A DNA stretch of 64,000 nt from Thermoplasmata archaeon. Its GTDB lineage: Archaea > Thermoplasmatota > Thermoplasmata > Lutacidiplasmatales > UBA184. A program made the translations under genes and the position numbers. Below are positions 40,244 to 49,663 of the stretch, in pieces (position 1 is the stretch's first letter; every line of letters begins with the position of its first letter). Location of the stretch: the NCBI GenBank assembly GCA_030038095.1, contig JASHPK010000033.1:1-64000 (forward strand), read 5' to 3'. The notes under the pieces are model-generated. The model worked only from the letters and a program-made list of their open reading frames with translations, was not told the DNA's origin and did no database searches.

Positions 40244-40978
40244 GTGCCGTATCTCCTCGTCGACCGCCGCCGGTCCCGTTCTCTGAAGCGCACCGCCACG
40301 GCGTTGCGGGACGGAGGGGCCCGCGCGGTCGAGCTCGGTTTCCCCTTCTCCGACCCGATCGCGGACGGCCCAGTGCTCGAGGCCGCCCATGACCGGGCGC
40401 TGCGCGCGGGCACCTCCTGGGCGGACCTACTCTCGGCGTGCCGCACCGTGAGCCCGATCCTTCCGACCGCCGTCATGACCTACGGCAATCCCCTGTGGCA
40501 CCGCGGTCTTTCGACCGCCCTTCGGGAGCTCGCGCACGCGGGAGCCACGGGCCTCATCGTCCCGGATCTGCCGCTCGAGGAGTCGCCGGCGTTCCGCGCG
40601 GCGAGCCGGGCCGCGGGGCTCAGCCTCGTGCTGCTGGCCGCTCCCGGGGTCACTCGGGCCCGGCTCGAGCGCATCGCCCAGAGCTCCCAGGGCTTCCTCT
40701 ACCTCGTCTCGCGGTACGGGACCACGGGGTCGCAGGGAGGGGCCGCGTCGGTCGATCTCCGCCCGCTCGTCTCGGCCGCCCATCGGGCGGCCCCGGAGCT
40801 GCCCGTCCTCCTCGGCTTCGGCGTGCGGGACCGCGCGAGCGCCGCCGCCGCGATGGCGACCGGCGCGGACGGCATCATCGTCGGGAGCGCGCTCGAGGAG
40901 CGGATCGCCCGGGGGGATTCGCCCGAAGCGCTCACCGACTGGGTGCGTTCCCTCTCCGTGACCTCGAGGCGACGGTAG
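40244..40978 (+). CDS. trpA: tryptophan synthase alpha subunit
   Basis: VELGFPFSDPIADGPVLEAAHDRAL, VMTYGNPLWHRGL, GLIVPDLPLEE, GTTGSQGG, GFGVRD. Only an in-frame GTG at 40244 seen as start; homology-like residues extend upstream (see finding). Confidence 0.9.
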   Translation: MPYLLVDRRRSRSLKRTATALRDGGARAVELGFPFSDPIADGPVLEAAHDRALRAGTSWADLLSACRTVSPILPTAVMTYGNPLWHRGLSTALRELAHAGATGLIVPDLPLEESPAFRAASRAAGLSLVLLAAPGVTRARLERIAQSSQGFLYLVSRYGTTGSQGGAASVDLRPLVSAAHRAAPELPVLLGFGVRDRASAAAAMATGADGIIVGSALEERIARGDSPEALTDWVRSLSVTSRRR

Positions 40979-41002
40979 GCCGGCACCGAGGGCGCGGACG
41001 GC

Positions 41003-42067
41003 TCAGGGCCGGATCCGCTCGAGCGAGAGGAACCGCACGGTCGCCGGGTCGCTCACGCCGGCCACCACGAACTCCTTGCGCACTCCCTGGGCGACCCGGA
41101 CCCCTCCGGCGACCTCGGGCCAGGAGGAGACGTGCGTCGCCGGCACGGCCTGGACGAGGTAGCGGGCATGCGAATGCTCCGGGTTCCTCGGGTAGGCGCG
41201 GAAGTGGGCGCCGTACTTGAATCCGGTCTTGACGACGAGCCGCCGCCCCCTCAGCTCCCGGTAGGCGGCGAGCCGCTCGACGAATCGGCGGTCCAGGCGG
41301 CGGGCGCGCCGCTCGAGGCGGTCGCGCGGGACCGAGCGGCCCGACTTCGCGTCGCGCAGCGCGAGCTGGCCGGTGTCCACGAGGTAGGCGGCCTCGATCA
41401 GGCTCAGCTCGAGACGGCGACCGACCCGGCTGCCGTAGGCGAGGGTGCGCCCGAGCGCCTCCACCGCGACCGGGTCGTGGACCATCACCCGATCGTCGGA
41501 GAGCCAGCCCTCCGCGGGCGCCGGGAGCGGAGTGCCGGGGAGCGCTCCCGAGGGGGCGGGACGTCGCACACGATAGTACGTGAGGTCCGACTCCTCGTCG
41601 ACGAGGCCGAGGAGGAGCTGCTTCTTCGCGCTCTGGGCCCGATCGGCGAGGTCGAAGAGGCGCCCGAGGTCGAACGGCACGCGCTCGCTCAGCGCCTCGA
41701 CCCAGAACCGGGAGGGGGTCTTGTGGAGGACTCCACCGCGCGGGAGGACGGAGAAGGCGATCGGCGGAGGACTCGCGCGCACGACGTAGCCGCGCTGGCG
41801 GAGGTCCCGGTAGACGAGGTACCGGACCGCGAAGCCGGGGTCCCTTCGCACCGCCCGGCGGTAGAGCGCCGGCCACTCGACGGGCCGACCGCCCTCGGTC
41901 GCGACCGCGATCCGCTCCATCTCGAGCAGATAGACCGACTCGTACCGGTCGAGCTCGAGCGACCCCTCCGACCCCGGGGTACCGAAGAACCCCTTCGCGT
42001 AGACCTGGCTCGCCTCCGCGGGGTCGACGAACCGCACGCCCGCTTCGTCGCGGACGACGCCGGTCAC
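41003..42067 (-). CDS. endA: tRNA-intron (splicing) endonuclease, long (tandem-domain) form
   Basis: C-terminal KTGFKYGAHFRAYPRNPEHSHARYLVQAV...RVAQGVRKEFVVAGV gives catalytic Tyr/His/Lys; 354 aa. Confidence 0.93.
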   Translation of the reverse strand: MTGVVRDEAGVRFVDPAEASQVYAKGFFGTPGSEGSLELDRYESVYLLEMERIAVATEGGRPVEWPALYRRAVRRDPGFAVRYLVYRDLRQRGYVVRASPPPIAFSVLPRGGVLHKTPSRFWVEALSERVPFDLGRLFDLADRAQSAKKQLLLGLVDEESDLTYYRVRRPAPSGALPGTPLPAPAEGWLSDDRVMVHDPVAVEALGRTLAYGSRVGRRLELSLIEAAYLVDTGQLALRDAKSGRSVPRDRLERRARRLDRRFVERLAAYRELRGRRLVVKTGFKYGAHFRAYPRNPEHSHARYLVQAVPATHVSSWPEVAGGVRVAQGVRKEFVVAGVSDPATVRFLSLERIRP

Positions 42068-42618
42068 TTCCTCGCCCCGCGCAGCTCCGAGAGGGTGAGG
42101 ATCGGCTCGAGGCGGACCCCCGCGGCCGCGAGATGCTCGGCCGCCCCGCTCTCGCGATCGACGACCACGAGGGCCCGGTCCACCACGCCGCCGGCCGCCC
42201 GGACGATCTCGACCGAGCGGAGGGTGCTTCCGCCGGTGGTCGAGACGTCCTCGATGAGGAGGACCCGGGCGCCCTTCGGGATGTCGCCCTCGAACGGCTG
42301 GCGCGTGCCGTGCTCCCGTGCTCCCTTCCGAAGCACCGCGTAGTCGTGCCCCGTGCGCAGCGCGACCGCGACCACGAGGGGCACGGCTCCGAGCTCCATC
42401 CCGGCGAGGCGGTCGGCCGCCCCGACCCGGGCGGCGAGAGCTCGGGCGAGGAGCTCGAGCCGGGCGGGAGACGTCCAGGCCCGCTTCACGTCGATGTAGA
42501 CGTCGCTCTTCTCCCCGGACGTGAGCGTGAACTCCCCGAAGCGGACGGCGCCCGCGTCGAGGAGGGTCGAGAGCACCTCCTCGCGCGTCGGCACCGCCTC
42601 GGCCGATCCGGTCGTCAC
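42064..42618 (-). CDS. pyrE: orotate phosphoribosyltransferase
   Basis: FTLTSGEKSDVYIDVKRA, VLLIEDVSTTGGSTLRSVEIVRAAGG PRPP-binding motif; GTG start at 42618. Confidence 0.95.
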   Translation of the reverse strand: MTTGSAEAVPTREEVLSTLLDAGAVRFGEFTLTSGEKSDVYIDVKRAWTSPARLELLARALAARVGAADRLAGMELGAVPLVVAVALRTGHDYAVLRKGAREHGTRQPFEGDIPKGARVLLIEDVSTTGGSTLRSVEIVRAAGGVVDRALVVVDRESGAAEHLAAAGVRLEPILTLSELRGARK

Positions 42619-43190
42619 CAGGGCACCTTCTTCAGACCCGCCTTGAACCCGACCCAGTTGAACGCGGCGTGCAGCCCGAGCGTGTACACGAGGAGCCATA
42701 TGACCGCTTCCCAGCGGACGAACACCGAGACGAACAGCGCGGGGTAGACGACGAGGCCGATCGCGATCGGGACGAGGACGAACGGGAGCTGGTCCAGCAG
42801 GATCGTGCGCGTTCCGCTCTCCCGGCCCAGGCGGCGCTTGACGAACGAACCGAGCGCGTCCCCCCCCATCGCGCCGAAGGTGAGGATCGCGGCGAGGGGG
42901 ACCGCCGCCGCGACGCTGGGCGCGAGGACCGGCACGAGCTGAAGATTCGGAGGGGCGAGGAGGATCAACCACGCTTCGAGGAGGCCGAACGGCATCGCCG
43001 CGAAACCAGCGAAGAGGAACCCGGACCAGGTCTTCGAGGGGCCGAGGACCCGTCGTCCGTCGCGCCAGTTCCGGCCGAAGTCCATGGGAGGCCCTCGACC
43101 GCGGGGCAGGGTCGCGAACGCGTTCGCGATGTAGCTCGGGAGGATCACCCAGAGCACCGCGAGCGCGCTCGCGAAGAACGGGTCGAGCAC
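42615..43190 (-). CDS. carS: CDP-archaeol synthase
   Basis: LPSYIANAFATLPRGRGPPMDFGRNWRDGRRVLGPSKTWSGF...GAMGGDALGSFVKRRLG...LLDQLPFVL. Confidence 0.93.
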   Translation of the reverse strand: MLDPFFASALAVLWVILPSYIANAFATLPRGRGPPMDFGRNWRDGRRVLGPSKTWSGFLFAGFAAMPFGLLEAWLILLAPPNLQLVPVLAPSVAAAVPLAAILTFGAMGGDALGSFVKRRLGRESGTRTILLDQLPFVLVPIAIGLVVYPALFVSVFVRWEAVIWLLVYTLGLHAAFNWVGFKAGLKKVPW

Positions 43191-43202
43191 GCCCGGCTCC
43201 CG

Positions 43203-44834
43203 CTACGGCTCTCGCACGAACCGCTCGATGGCGAGGGCGATCGCCGCGAGCTTCCGAGGGTCGACGCTCTCCTCGGCATCGTGGATGTGCGATTCAGGGT
43301 CCATGCTGCCGAAGACGAGGGCCGGCAGCGGCTCCCCGCGGGGCGTCCGGAGCCCCCGCAGCGCGCTCGCGTCCGTGCCCCCGTACTCGCCGAAGATCCC
43401 GCGGGCGCCGCATGTGGCCTCGAGGATCCGCGAGAGCTTCTGGGTCGCCGGGTGCTCAACGGGGAGCGCGTAGCCCGAGCGGCACCGCGCCGGCGGCGCC
43501 TCGATCCGCGCCGTCGGCGCGTGGACGGCGGCCCAGGCCCGGACGCACCCGAGCGCGGACGCGAGGCCCTCGGCGAGCTCCATCTCGGGGGGGAGGCGCA
43601 GGTCGACCACGAAGGAGATCGTCCCACTGCGTCCAGGGTCGAGGAGGCCCCGGTCGGCCGCCGCGCGGAGCAGGCGGAGGGTCGGCGGCACCGGATTGTG
43701 CCCGCGATGGGGGTACCCCCCGTGCGTCGCCTCGCCGACCACCTGGAGTGCTCGGGCGCCCGGGGGCGTGGCGAGCGCGCTGGACCCCGCCGGCTCCAGC
43801 CGGAAGGGGGTCGCGAGGAAGGGACCGAGCTGAGCGGGGAGTGCGTCGAGCGCCGGGCCGGGTCCGGCGAACACCAGCGTCACCGCGCGGGCAACCTGGT
43901 TCGCCGCGTCGGACTCCGCGTGCGCGGCGACCAGCCGGACCTCCCCGTCCGGGGCCTCGACCGCCTGGAGGTCGAACTGAGTGACGGTCGCGCGACCGGT
44001 GACGACCGGCTCGGGCGCGTGTCGGTCGGGCCAGTCGGGCGAGGCGTAGACCGAGCGCCACTGGCGGGCGACCTCGTGAAGCCCGACCAGCGCGTCCCCG
44101 TAGGCGAGCCCCGCGGAGAGGGGGACCGGTCGCGCGAACGAGGCGTCCAGGAAGGCGGCGCCGCTCGACCCGGCCGTGGTCTCGGGGCTCCCGTCGGGGA
44201 TCAGCGCGACATCCGCGAGGAGGATCCGGCCCGGGTCCCCCTCGGGCAGGCGCGCATCGCGCGCCCGCAGCGCCTCGATGCCCCCCTCGCCACCGGTCTC
44301 CTCGTCGCAGCACGCGAGGAACCGCACGTTCCGCGGCGCATCGTCGGACGCGACGAGGCGCCGGATCGCGGCGAGGGAGGCGACCACGCCGCTGCCGAGG
44401 TCATCGTTCGATCCCCGCCCGTAGAGCCGACCGTCGGACCGCAGGGTCAACGTGTGGGGGGGCGACTTCCACCGGCCGAGCTGCTCCTTCGGAACCGGCA
44501 CGACGTCGAAGTGGGTCATGAGGAGCACGGTCTCCTTGGCCCCGCGGTCCAGGTCGCCGATCACGTTCGGGCGGGAGAGTCCGTGCCAGTCCGCCGGGAG
44601 GTCCCCCTCGACGAGGGGGTCGTAGACGCGGGTCGAGAGACCGGCCGCCCGCGCCGCTCGGACGATCGCGTCGGCGGTGCGGAGATAGTTCGGCTTCTCC
44701 CAGCGTCCGTGGCCCGGGTCCTCGAGGTTGGTGGGAGCGAGGGCGACGAGCTGGGCGAGCTGCCGGAACGACTCCTCGTCCCCGAGCGCCCGGGCCGCCT
44801 CGATGGACGACCCTTCCGAGTCCCGGCCGGCCAC
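43203..44834 (-). CDS. M20-family metallopeptidase
   Basis: LLMTHFDVVPVPKEQLGRWKSPPH, LYGRGSNDDLGSGVVASLAAI, CCDEETGGEGGIE, FGEYGGTDASALR; start GTG 44834 inferred. Confidence 0.88.
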   Translation of the reverse strand: MAGRDSEGSSIEAARALGDEESFRQLAQLVALAPTNLEDPGHGRWEKPNYLRTADAIVRAARAAGLSTRVYDPLVEGDLPADWHGLSRPNVIGDLDRGAKETVLLMTHFDVVPVPKEQLGRWKSPPHTLTLRSDGRLYGRGSNDDLGSGVVASLAAIRRLVASDDAPRNVRFLACCDEETGGEGGIEALRARDARLPEGDPGRILLADVALIPDGSPETTAGSSGAAFLDASFARPVPLSAGLAYGDALVGLHEVARQWRSVYASPDWPDRHAPEPVVTGRATVTQFDLQAVEAPDGEVRLVAAHAESDAANQVARAVTLVFAGPGPALDALPAQLGPFLATPFRLEPAGSSALATPPGARALQVVGEATHGGYPHRGHNPVPPTLRLLRAAADRGLLDPGRSGTISFVVDLRLPPEMELAEGLASALGCVRAWAAVHAPTARIEAPPARCRSGYALPVEHPATQKLSRILEATCGARGIFGEYGGTDASALRGLRTPRGEPLPALVFGSMDPESHIHDAEESVDPRKLAAIALAIERFVREP

Positions 44835-44842
44835 GGTCCCCC

Positions 44843-46636
44843 CTACTTGAGCGCGAACACCACGACGAGCGAGCTCGTGAGCAAGAGGAGGAACGTCGCG
44901 ATGAACATGTGCGTGAACATCGACATCGTGTCGCCGAGGGACGTCAAAAGGCGTGCGGTGTAGCCCGGCCCGAGCACGTTCACGGCCGGGATCTCCTTCG
45001 AACCGTAGCGGACCTCCGTGAGGCGGAGCTCCGCGAGCGCCGCCCGCATCACTTCGACCCCGTCGCGCGCGATGGCCGCCGCCGGGTACCGTTCCCCGAG
45101 CGCGTTGATCGTCCCGTCGACCTCGTGAACGACGTGGTTGTCGGTGGTGAGCACCTCCGCCGAGTCGACCAGGCGCTCGAGCTCGGCGACGATCGACGCG
45201 CGCATCCCGACCACGAGGTTGTTCGCATCGATCAGGAGGTACCCCGAGGTCTTTCCCCCCGCCCGGATCACGAGGGCCCGCATTCCCTGGGGCCCGATTC
45301 CGTGCTCCTTCGTGTCGTAGCCGCCCCGGGCGGAAACTCCCACCTCGATCGGTCCGTCTGCCGCGGCGTCGAGGGCGGCCCGGACGGCGGCCTTTGCGTC
45401 CGCGACGATCTTCTCGGCGGTCGGGGTCCCGTAGAGGACGTCCCCCTGGCCCTCCACGTAGGAGTTGTGCGCGTCGATCACCTCGATCGGGGGACCGCCG
45501 TCGTGCTGGATCTCGCGGACGATCCGGTCCCCCACGCTGTACGCGATATCGTCGGTCGGCGCGGGAGCCTGGGAGACCACCACGACGACCACGTTGCCGA
45601 GGAGCTGGGCCCGGGCGAAGCTCCCGGCGTACGGCGCGAGCAGCGGGCTCGCCCGCCGCGGGATCGCGGCCGCGCCGCCCGCGAGCAGTTCCCGGCAGGT
45701 CGCCCCGACGCGATCGAGCTCGGCGCTGGAGGGAAGGTTGAGGTCGTGGTCGCACGGGGTGTGCGGGACGAGGACGGTGCCGGCCCCGCTCCCGAGCTGT
45801 TCCGAAAGCTTGCGGGGGAGATCGCTCGAGCCGAGGGCGGCGAACGGTCCCGGGTGGACCGTCGGCAGCGCGACCGTCGCGTAGGGCGCGCCGTCGCGGG
45901 CGAAGGCGAAGAGGCCGACCCTCAGGTCGGCCGGAACCGCGGACTTGACGAAGAACGACTCGAGGGAGTGGGTCGCGCCCGGGTCCCGATCGCCGACATG
46001 ATCGAGCAGCGGGCGGATGAGGGCGACGCCTGAGCTCTGGAACTCCCTCCGGATCGGCCGATCCGAGGCCCGGATCAGCATCGCGCTCGCGAGGAAGCCG
46101 AAGACAAGGAACAGGAACGCCGCGAGGAGGTCGGTCGCGGTCGGAGGGACCAGCCCGTAGAGGCCGGCGAGGGAGCCGATCGGCTGGACGAGCGCCGGGA
46201 GCAGCATCCGGGCGTGGTTCGCGCGCGACACTCCGTAGAGGCTCATCTGGCGGAACCAGAACGCCGGGCCCGCGAGGAAGGCTCCCAGCATCACCGCCCC
46301 GGGAACGAGCGAGGGCCACAGGAGGTGGAACCCCTGCCACACGGCCGCGATCGGCAGCTCGAGCACGAGGACAATGAGCGAGAGGAAGAGCGCGCGGTTG
46401 AGCTCGAACCGGCCCCCGAAGAGGGCGGCGAGCGGCGTCGTGAGGACGACCGCGAGGAGCGCCGGGCCCGCGAAGACGAGCCCGAATCCCTCGGCAACGA
46501 GCCGCCAGTTCGGGTACCAGATCAAGTAAGCGAGGACGAACCCGACGAGGAGGACGAGACCGCCGGCCAGCGGAGGGCGGGGCGCGCGGAACAGCACGTG
46601 ACCCCGGCGGATCTGGCGGTGACCCCCGGCGGTCAC
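44843..46636 (-). CDS. DUF2070-type archaeal membrane protein
   Basis: N-terminal multi-TM, then TVHPGPFAALGSSDLPRKLSEQLG...VPHTPCDHDLNLPS...IDAHNSYVEG...TTDNHVVHEVDGTINALGERYP; C-terminal TM. Confidence 0.82.
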   Translation of the reverse strand: MTAGGHRQIRRGHVLFRAPRPPLAGGLVLLVGFVLAYLIWYPNWRLVAEGFGLVFAGPALLAVVLTTPLAALFGGRFELNRALFLSLIVLVLELPIAAVWQGFHLLWPSLVPGAVMLGAFLAGPAFWFRQMSLYGVSRANHARMLLPALVQPIGSLAGLYGLVPPTATDLLAAFLFLVFGFLASAMLIRASDRPIRREFQSSGVALIRPLLDHVGDRDPGATHSLESFFVKSAVPADLRVGLFAFARDGAPYATVALPTVHPGPFAALGSSDLPRKLSEQLGSGAGTVLVPHTPCDHDLNLPSSAELDRVGATCRELLAGGAAAIPRRASPLLAPYAGSFARAQLLGNVVVVVVSQAPAPTDDIAYSVGDRIVREIQHDGGPPIEVIDAHNSYVEGQGDVLYGTPTAEKIVADAKAAVRAALDAAADGPIEVGVSARGGYDTKEHGIGPQGMRALVIRAGGKTSGYLLIDANNLVVGMRASIVAELERLVDSAEVLTTDNHVVHEVDGTINALGERYPAAAIARDGVEVMRAALAELRLTEVRYGSKEIPAVNVLGPGYTARLLTSLGDTMSMFTHMFIATFLLLLTSSLVVVFALK

Positions 46637-46646
46637 CTCCGCGGCA

Positions 46647-47414
46647 CTAGCCGCCACGGGCGCGACGCACCTCCTCGAGGATCCCTCGGAAGCCGGCGCC
46701 GAGCCCCTCCTCTTCCATGATCGTCCCCGTGACGAGGACGTTCGCGCCGGCTTCGAGCAGCGTCCTCGCGTCCGCTCCGGAGCGGATCCCACCGCCAACG
46801 ACCACCGGGATCGAGACCGTCGCGCGGACCGCGCGTACCATCGTCGCGGGAACCGGTGCCGGAGCCCCCGAGCCGGCCTCGAGATAGACGTAGCGCATGC
46901 CGAGGAACTCGGCCGCGAGCGCGTAGCCCGCGGCCCCCTCGGGGTCGTCCCGCTCTACGGGATCGACCTGCCCGACCTCTCCCACGCGCATGCCCGGGGC
47001 GATCACGAGGTAGCCGAGGGGGATCGGCTCGAGTCCCATCGCCCGGACCGCCCGGGCCGAGCGTGCGTGGGCCCGGATCACGAGGTCGAGGCTCCTCGAG
47101 TTCAGGAGGCTCATGAACAGCACCGCATCCGCCTCCCTCGCGAGCGACTCCGGTCCCTGCGGGAAGATGACCGTCGGCACGTCGACCGCCTGCTTGACGG
47201 CGGTCGCGGTCGACCCCATCACCTCGCGGGAGATGCCGGTCGATCCCCCGAGGAGGATCACGTCGCTGCCGAGGGCCACGGCCCCCTGGGCGACCCGGGC
47301 CGCCCCCGGACCGGGGGACTTGTCCGGATCAATCAGCGTGAAGTGGACCGGGCCGCGCGCGAGCCGTTCCTCCAGGTAGCGCTCGACCCGGCCGGTCGGA
47401 CGGGACCCGGTCAC
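46647..47414 (-). CDS. geranylgeranylglyceryl phosphate synthase
   Basis: VHFTLIDPDKSPGPGAARVAQGAVALGSDVILLGGSTGI, FPQGPESLAREADAVLFMSLLNSR, YVYLEAGSGAPAPV, VVGGGIRSG. Confidence 0.96.
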   Translation of the reverse strand: MTGSRPTGRVERYLEERLARGPVHFTLIDPDKSPGPGAARVAQGAVALGSDVILLGGSTGISREVMGSTATAVKQAVDVPTVIFPQGPESLAREADAVLFMSLLNSRSLDLVIRAHARSARAVRAMGLEPIPLGYLVIAPGMRVGEVGQVDPVERDDPEGAAGYALAAEFLGMRYVYLEAGSGAPAPVPATMVRAVRATVSIPVVVGGGIRSGADARTLLEAGANVLVTGTIMEEEGLGAGFRGILEEVRRARGG

Positions 47415-48259
47415 CGGAACGCCACCGCCAGGAACGCGAACAGGGCCACGGACATCGCCACCTTGCTCATCGTCTGCTCGAAGTGGAGCCGCTCGGGAAG
47501 ATACCGGACCGACACGACGAAGATCGCGTCGGCGGCCACGACGAGGACGACGTACATAATCCCGGCGACACTCGCCCAGGGGACGAACCAGAGGACCGGC
47601 AGCACGCTCGCGGCGATCGCGATCGCCACGCTCGATTGGGCCACGCGCGACGCGGCGACGACGCCGTGCGACTGCGGCAGGGTCCGGCGTCCGACGTCGC
47701 CGGCCATGTCCTCGGCGTCCTTGATCACCTCGCGGCTCAGGGTCGCGAGGAACGCCATCCCGGCGAACACCGCGACGAGCTCGACGCGGCCCGCGACCGC
47801 CCCCCCGTAGAGGAAGACGAGGCCGGTCAGGAGCGCCACCGTGAGGTTCCCCGCGAACCCCTCGGCCTTGAACCGGGACTCGTAGAGGAGCAGGGAGCCG
47901 ATCGCGATCACGAGGATGACGCCGACGAGGGGAACGAACACGATCACCGGCACCACGACGACGACCCCGAGCACGAACAGCGCCACCGTGATCGCCTTCG
48001 CGGCGCGGACCGAGACCTCGCCGGTCACGAGGGGCCGGTCGGGGTGGTTCAGCCGATCCCCTTCGAGATCGAGCAGGTCGTTGAGGGCGTTTCCGCCGGC
48101 GGTGACGAGGGCGGTGGACGCGGCGGCGAGCACGACCCAGAGCCAGAACGCGCCGGGCGCGCTGACGCCCGTGCCCCGGGCCGCGAGCCCTCCCACGATC
48201 GTCCCGAGGAACGAGACCGCGAGATTCCCGGGGCGCAGCAGGCGCAACGCCGAGAGCAC
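47411..48259 (-). CDS. UbiA-family digeranylgeranylglyceryl phosphate synthase
   Basis: GGNALNDLLDLEGDRLNHPDRPLVTGEVS and SREVIKDAEDMAGDVGRRTLPQSHG. Confidence 0.93.
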   Translation of the reverse strand: MLSALRLLRPGNLAVSFLGTIVGGLAARGTGVSAPGAFWLWVVLAAASTALVTAGGNALNDLLDLEGDRLNHPDRPLVTGEVSVRAAKAITVALFVLGVVVVVPVIVFVPLVGVILVIAIGSLLLYESRFKAEGFAGNLTVALLTGLVFLYGGAVAGRVELVAVFAGMAFLATLSREVIKDAEDMAGDVGRRTLPQSHGVVAASRVAQSSVAIAIAASVLPVLWFVPWASVAGIMYVVLVVAADAIFVVSVRYLPERLHFEQTMSKVAMSVALFAFLAVAFR

Positions 48260-48346
48260 GCCGGCGGATGTCGGCGGGGCTTCCTTAACGGTTGTGGCCT
48301 CGCGGAACGTCTCGGGTTATAAGCCGGGACGTCTCGGGCCCCGCGC

Positions 48347-49663
48347 ATGTCCGTCGCCGGGGTCCCCCGTCCGCCGGTCACGCGATTCACCCTGCCGAAC
48401 GGTCTCGGCGTCGTGCTCGCCCCGATTCCGGCGAGCCCGACCGCGAGCGTCTGGGTCTGGTATCGGGTCGGTTCGAAGAACGAACGGCCCGGGATCACCG
48501 GGGCGTCCCACTGGGTCGAGCACATGCTCTTCGAGGGCAGTCCCCGCTACGCGAAGGGCGAGATGGACCGGGCCGTGGTGAGCGTCGGCGGGGAGCTGAA
48601 CGCCTTCACCGACACGGACTTCACGGCCTACCTCACGACGGTCCCCCGGGAGCACCTCGACGTGCCACTCGACATCGAGTCCGATCGGATGACCCGGGCG
48701 CTGATCTCCGACGAGGAGGTGGCGCGCGAGCGGACGGTCATCCATTCCGAGCGCGAGGGCGCGGAGAACTGGCCCGAGTTCCGCGTCGAGGAGGAGCTCT
48801 ATCAGCTCGCGTTCCGCGTCCATCCGTACCGTTGGGATGCGCTCGGCCGTCGGGAGGACATCGAACGGATGTCGGCAGCCGAGCTTCGCGAGTACTACCG
48901 GCGGTTCTACGGGACCCGGAATGCGATCCTCGTGGTCGCCGGGGGATTCGAGCCGTCCCGCACCGCGGTGAGGATCCGCGAGCGCTTCTCCGCGCTCCCG
49001 GCCGGCGGGGACGATGTGAAGGTGGGGGAGGTGGAGCCCCCAGCCCGGGGGGAGCGGCGGTCGGAGCTCACGGGACCCGGCACGACCCCCCATCTTGAGA
49101 TGGGCTGGCGCGCCCCCGCCCTCGACGACCCCGCGACCCCCGCGACGATGATCGTCGACGCGATCCTGGGCGGAGAGACCCGGCCCTTCGCGGCCGGCTC
49201 CGGTTGGGGACGGGCGGCCGAACATCCGAGCGCCCGGCTGTACCGGGCGCTGGTCGACTCCGGGCTTGCCGTTCGCGCGACGAGCGACTGGCGTCCGAGG
49301 GTGTACCCCGGACTCTTCACGATCCACGCGCAAGCGGCCGCGGGGGTCCGCTTGGATCGGCTCGAGCGGGCGATCGACGCCGTGCTGGAGCGACTCGGCC
49401 GCAGCGGACCGACCGTCTCCGAGCTGAACGACGTGCGGGCCAAGATCCGTCGTGGCGCACTCCTCGCGTACGAAGGGGCCTCGCGGACCGCGTTCCGTCT
49501 GGGCTACTTCTCGGTGGTCCGATCGCCCGAGTACGAGGGCCGGCTGTTCCGCGCCCTGCTCCGAGTGAAGGCGAACGAGGTCCGGGAGCGTGCCCGCTCG
49601 CTCTTCGTGGACGAGGCCCGGGCGGTCGTGCGATTCGAGCCGCTCGACGGGAGGCCGGAATGA
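48347..49663 (+). CDS. M16-family peptidase (catalytic-type subunit)
   Basis: GASHWVEHMLFEGSPRYAKGEMDRAV is an HxxEH motif; leaderless, TATA ttataag at about 48316. Confidence 0.93.
   Translation: MSVAGVPRPPVTRFTLPNGLGVVLAPIPASPTASVWVWYRVGSKNERPGITGASHWVEHMLFEGSPRYAKGEMDRAVVSVGGELNAFTDTDFTAYLTTVPREHLDVPLDIESDRMTRALISDEEVARERTVIHSEREGAENWPEFRVEEELYQLAFRVHPYRWDALGRREDIERMSAAELREYYRRFYGTRNAILVVAGGFEPSRTAVRIRERFSALPAGGDDVKVGEVEPPARGERRSELTGPGTTPHLEMGWRAPALDDPATPATMIVDAILGGETRPFAAGSGWGRAAEHPSARLYRALVDSGLAVRATSDWRPRVYPGLFTIHAQAAAGVRLDRLERAIDAVLERLGRSGPTVSELNDVRAKIRRGALLAYEGASRTAFRLGYFSVVRSPEYEGRLFRALLRVKANEVRERARSLFVDEARAVVRFEPLDGRPE

Noticed and set aside
43203-46340. 1045-aa minus-strand ORF as a single protein
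   Set aside because: Only the part from 44834 down is M20-like; the N-terminal extension is an out-of-frame shadow of the DUF2070 gene.
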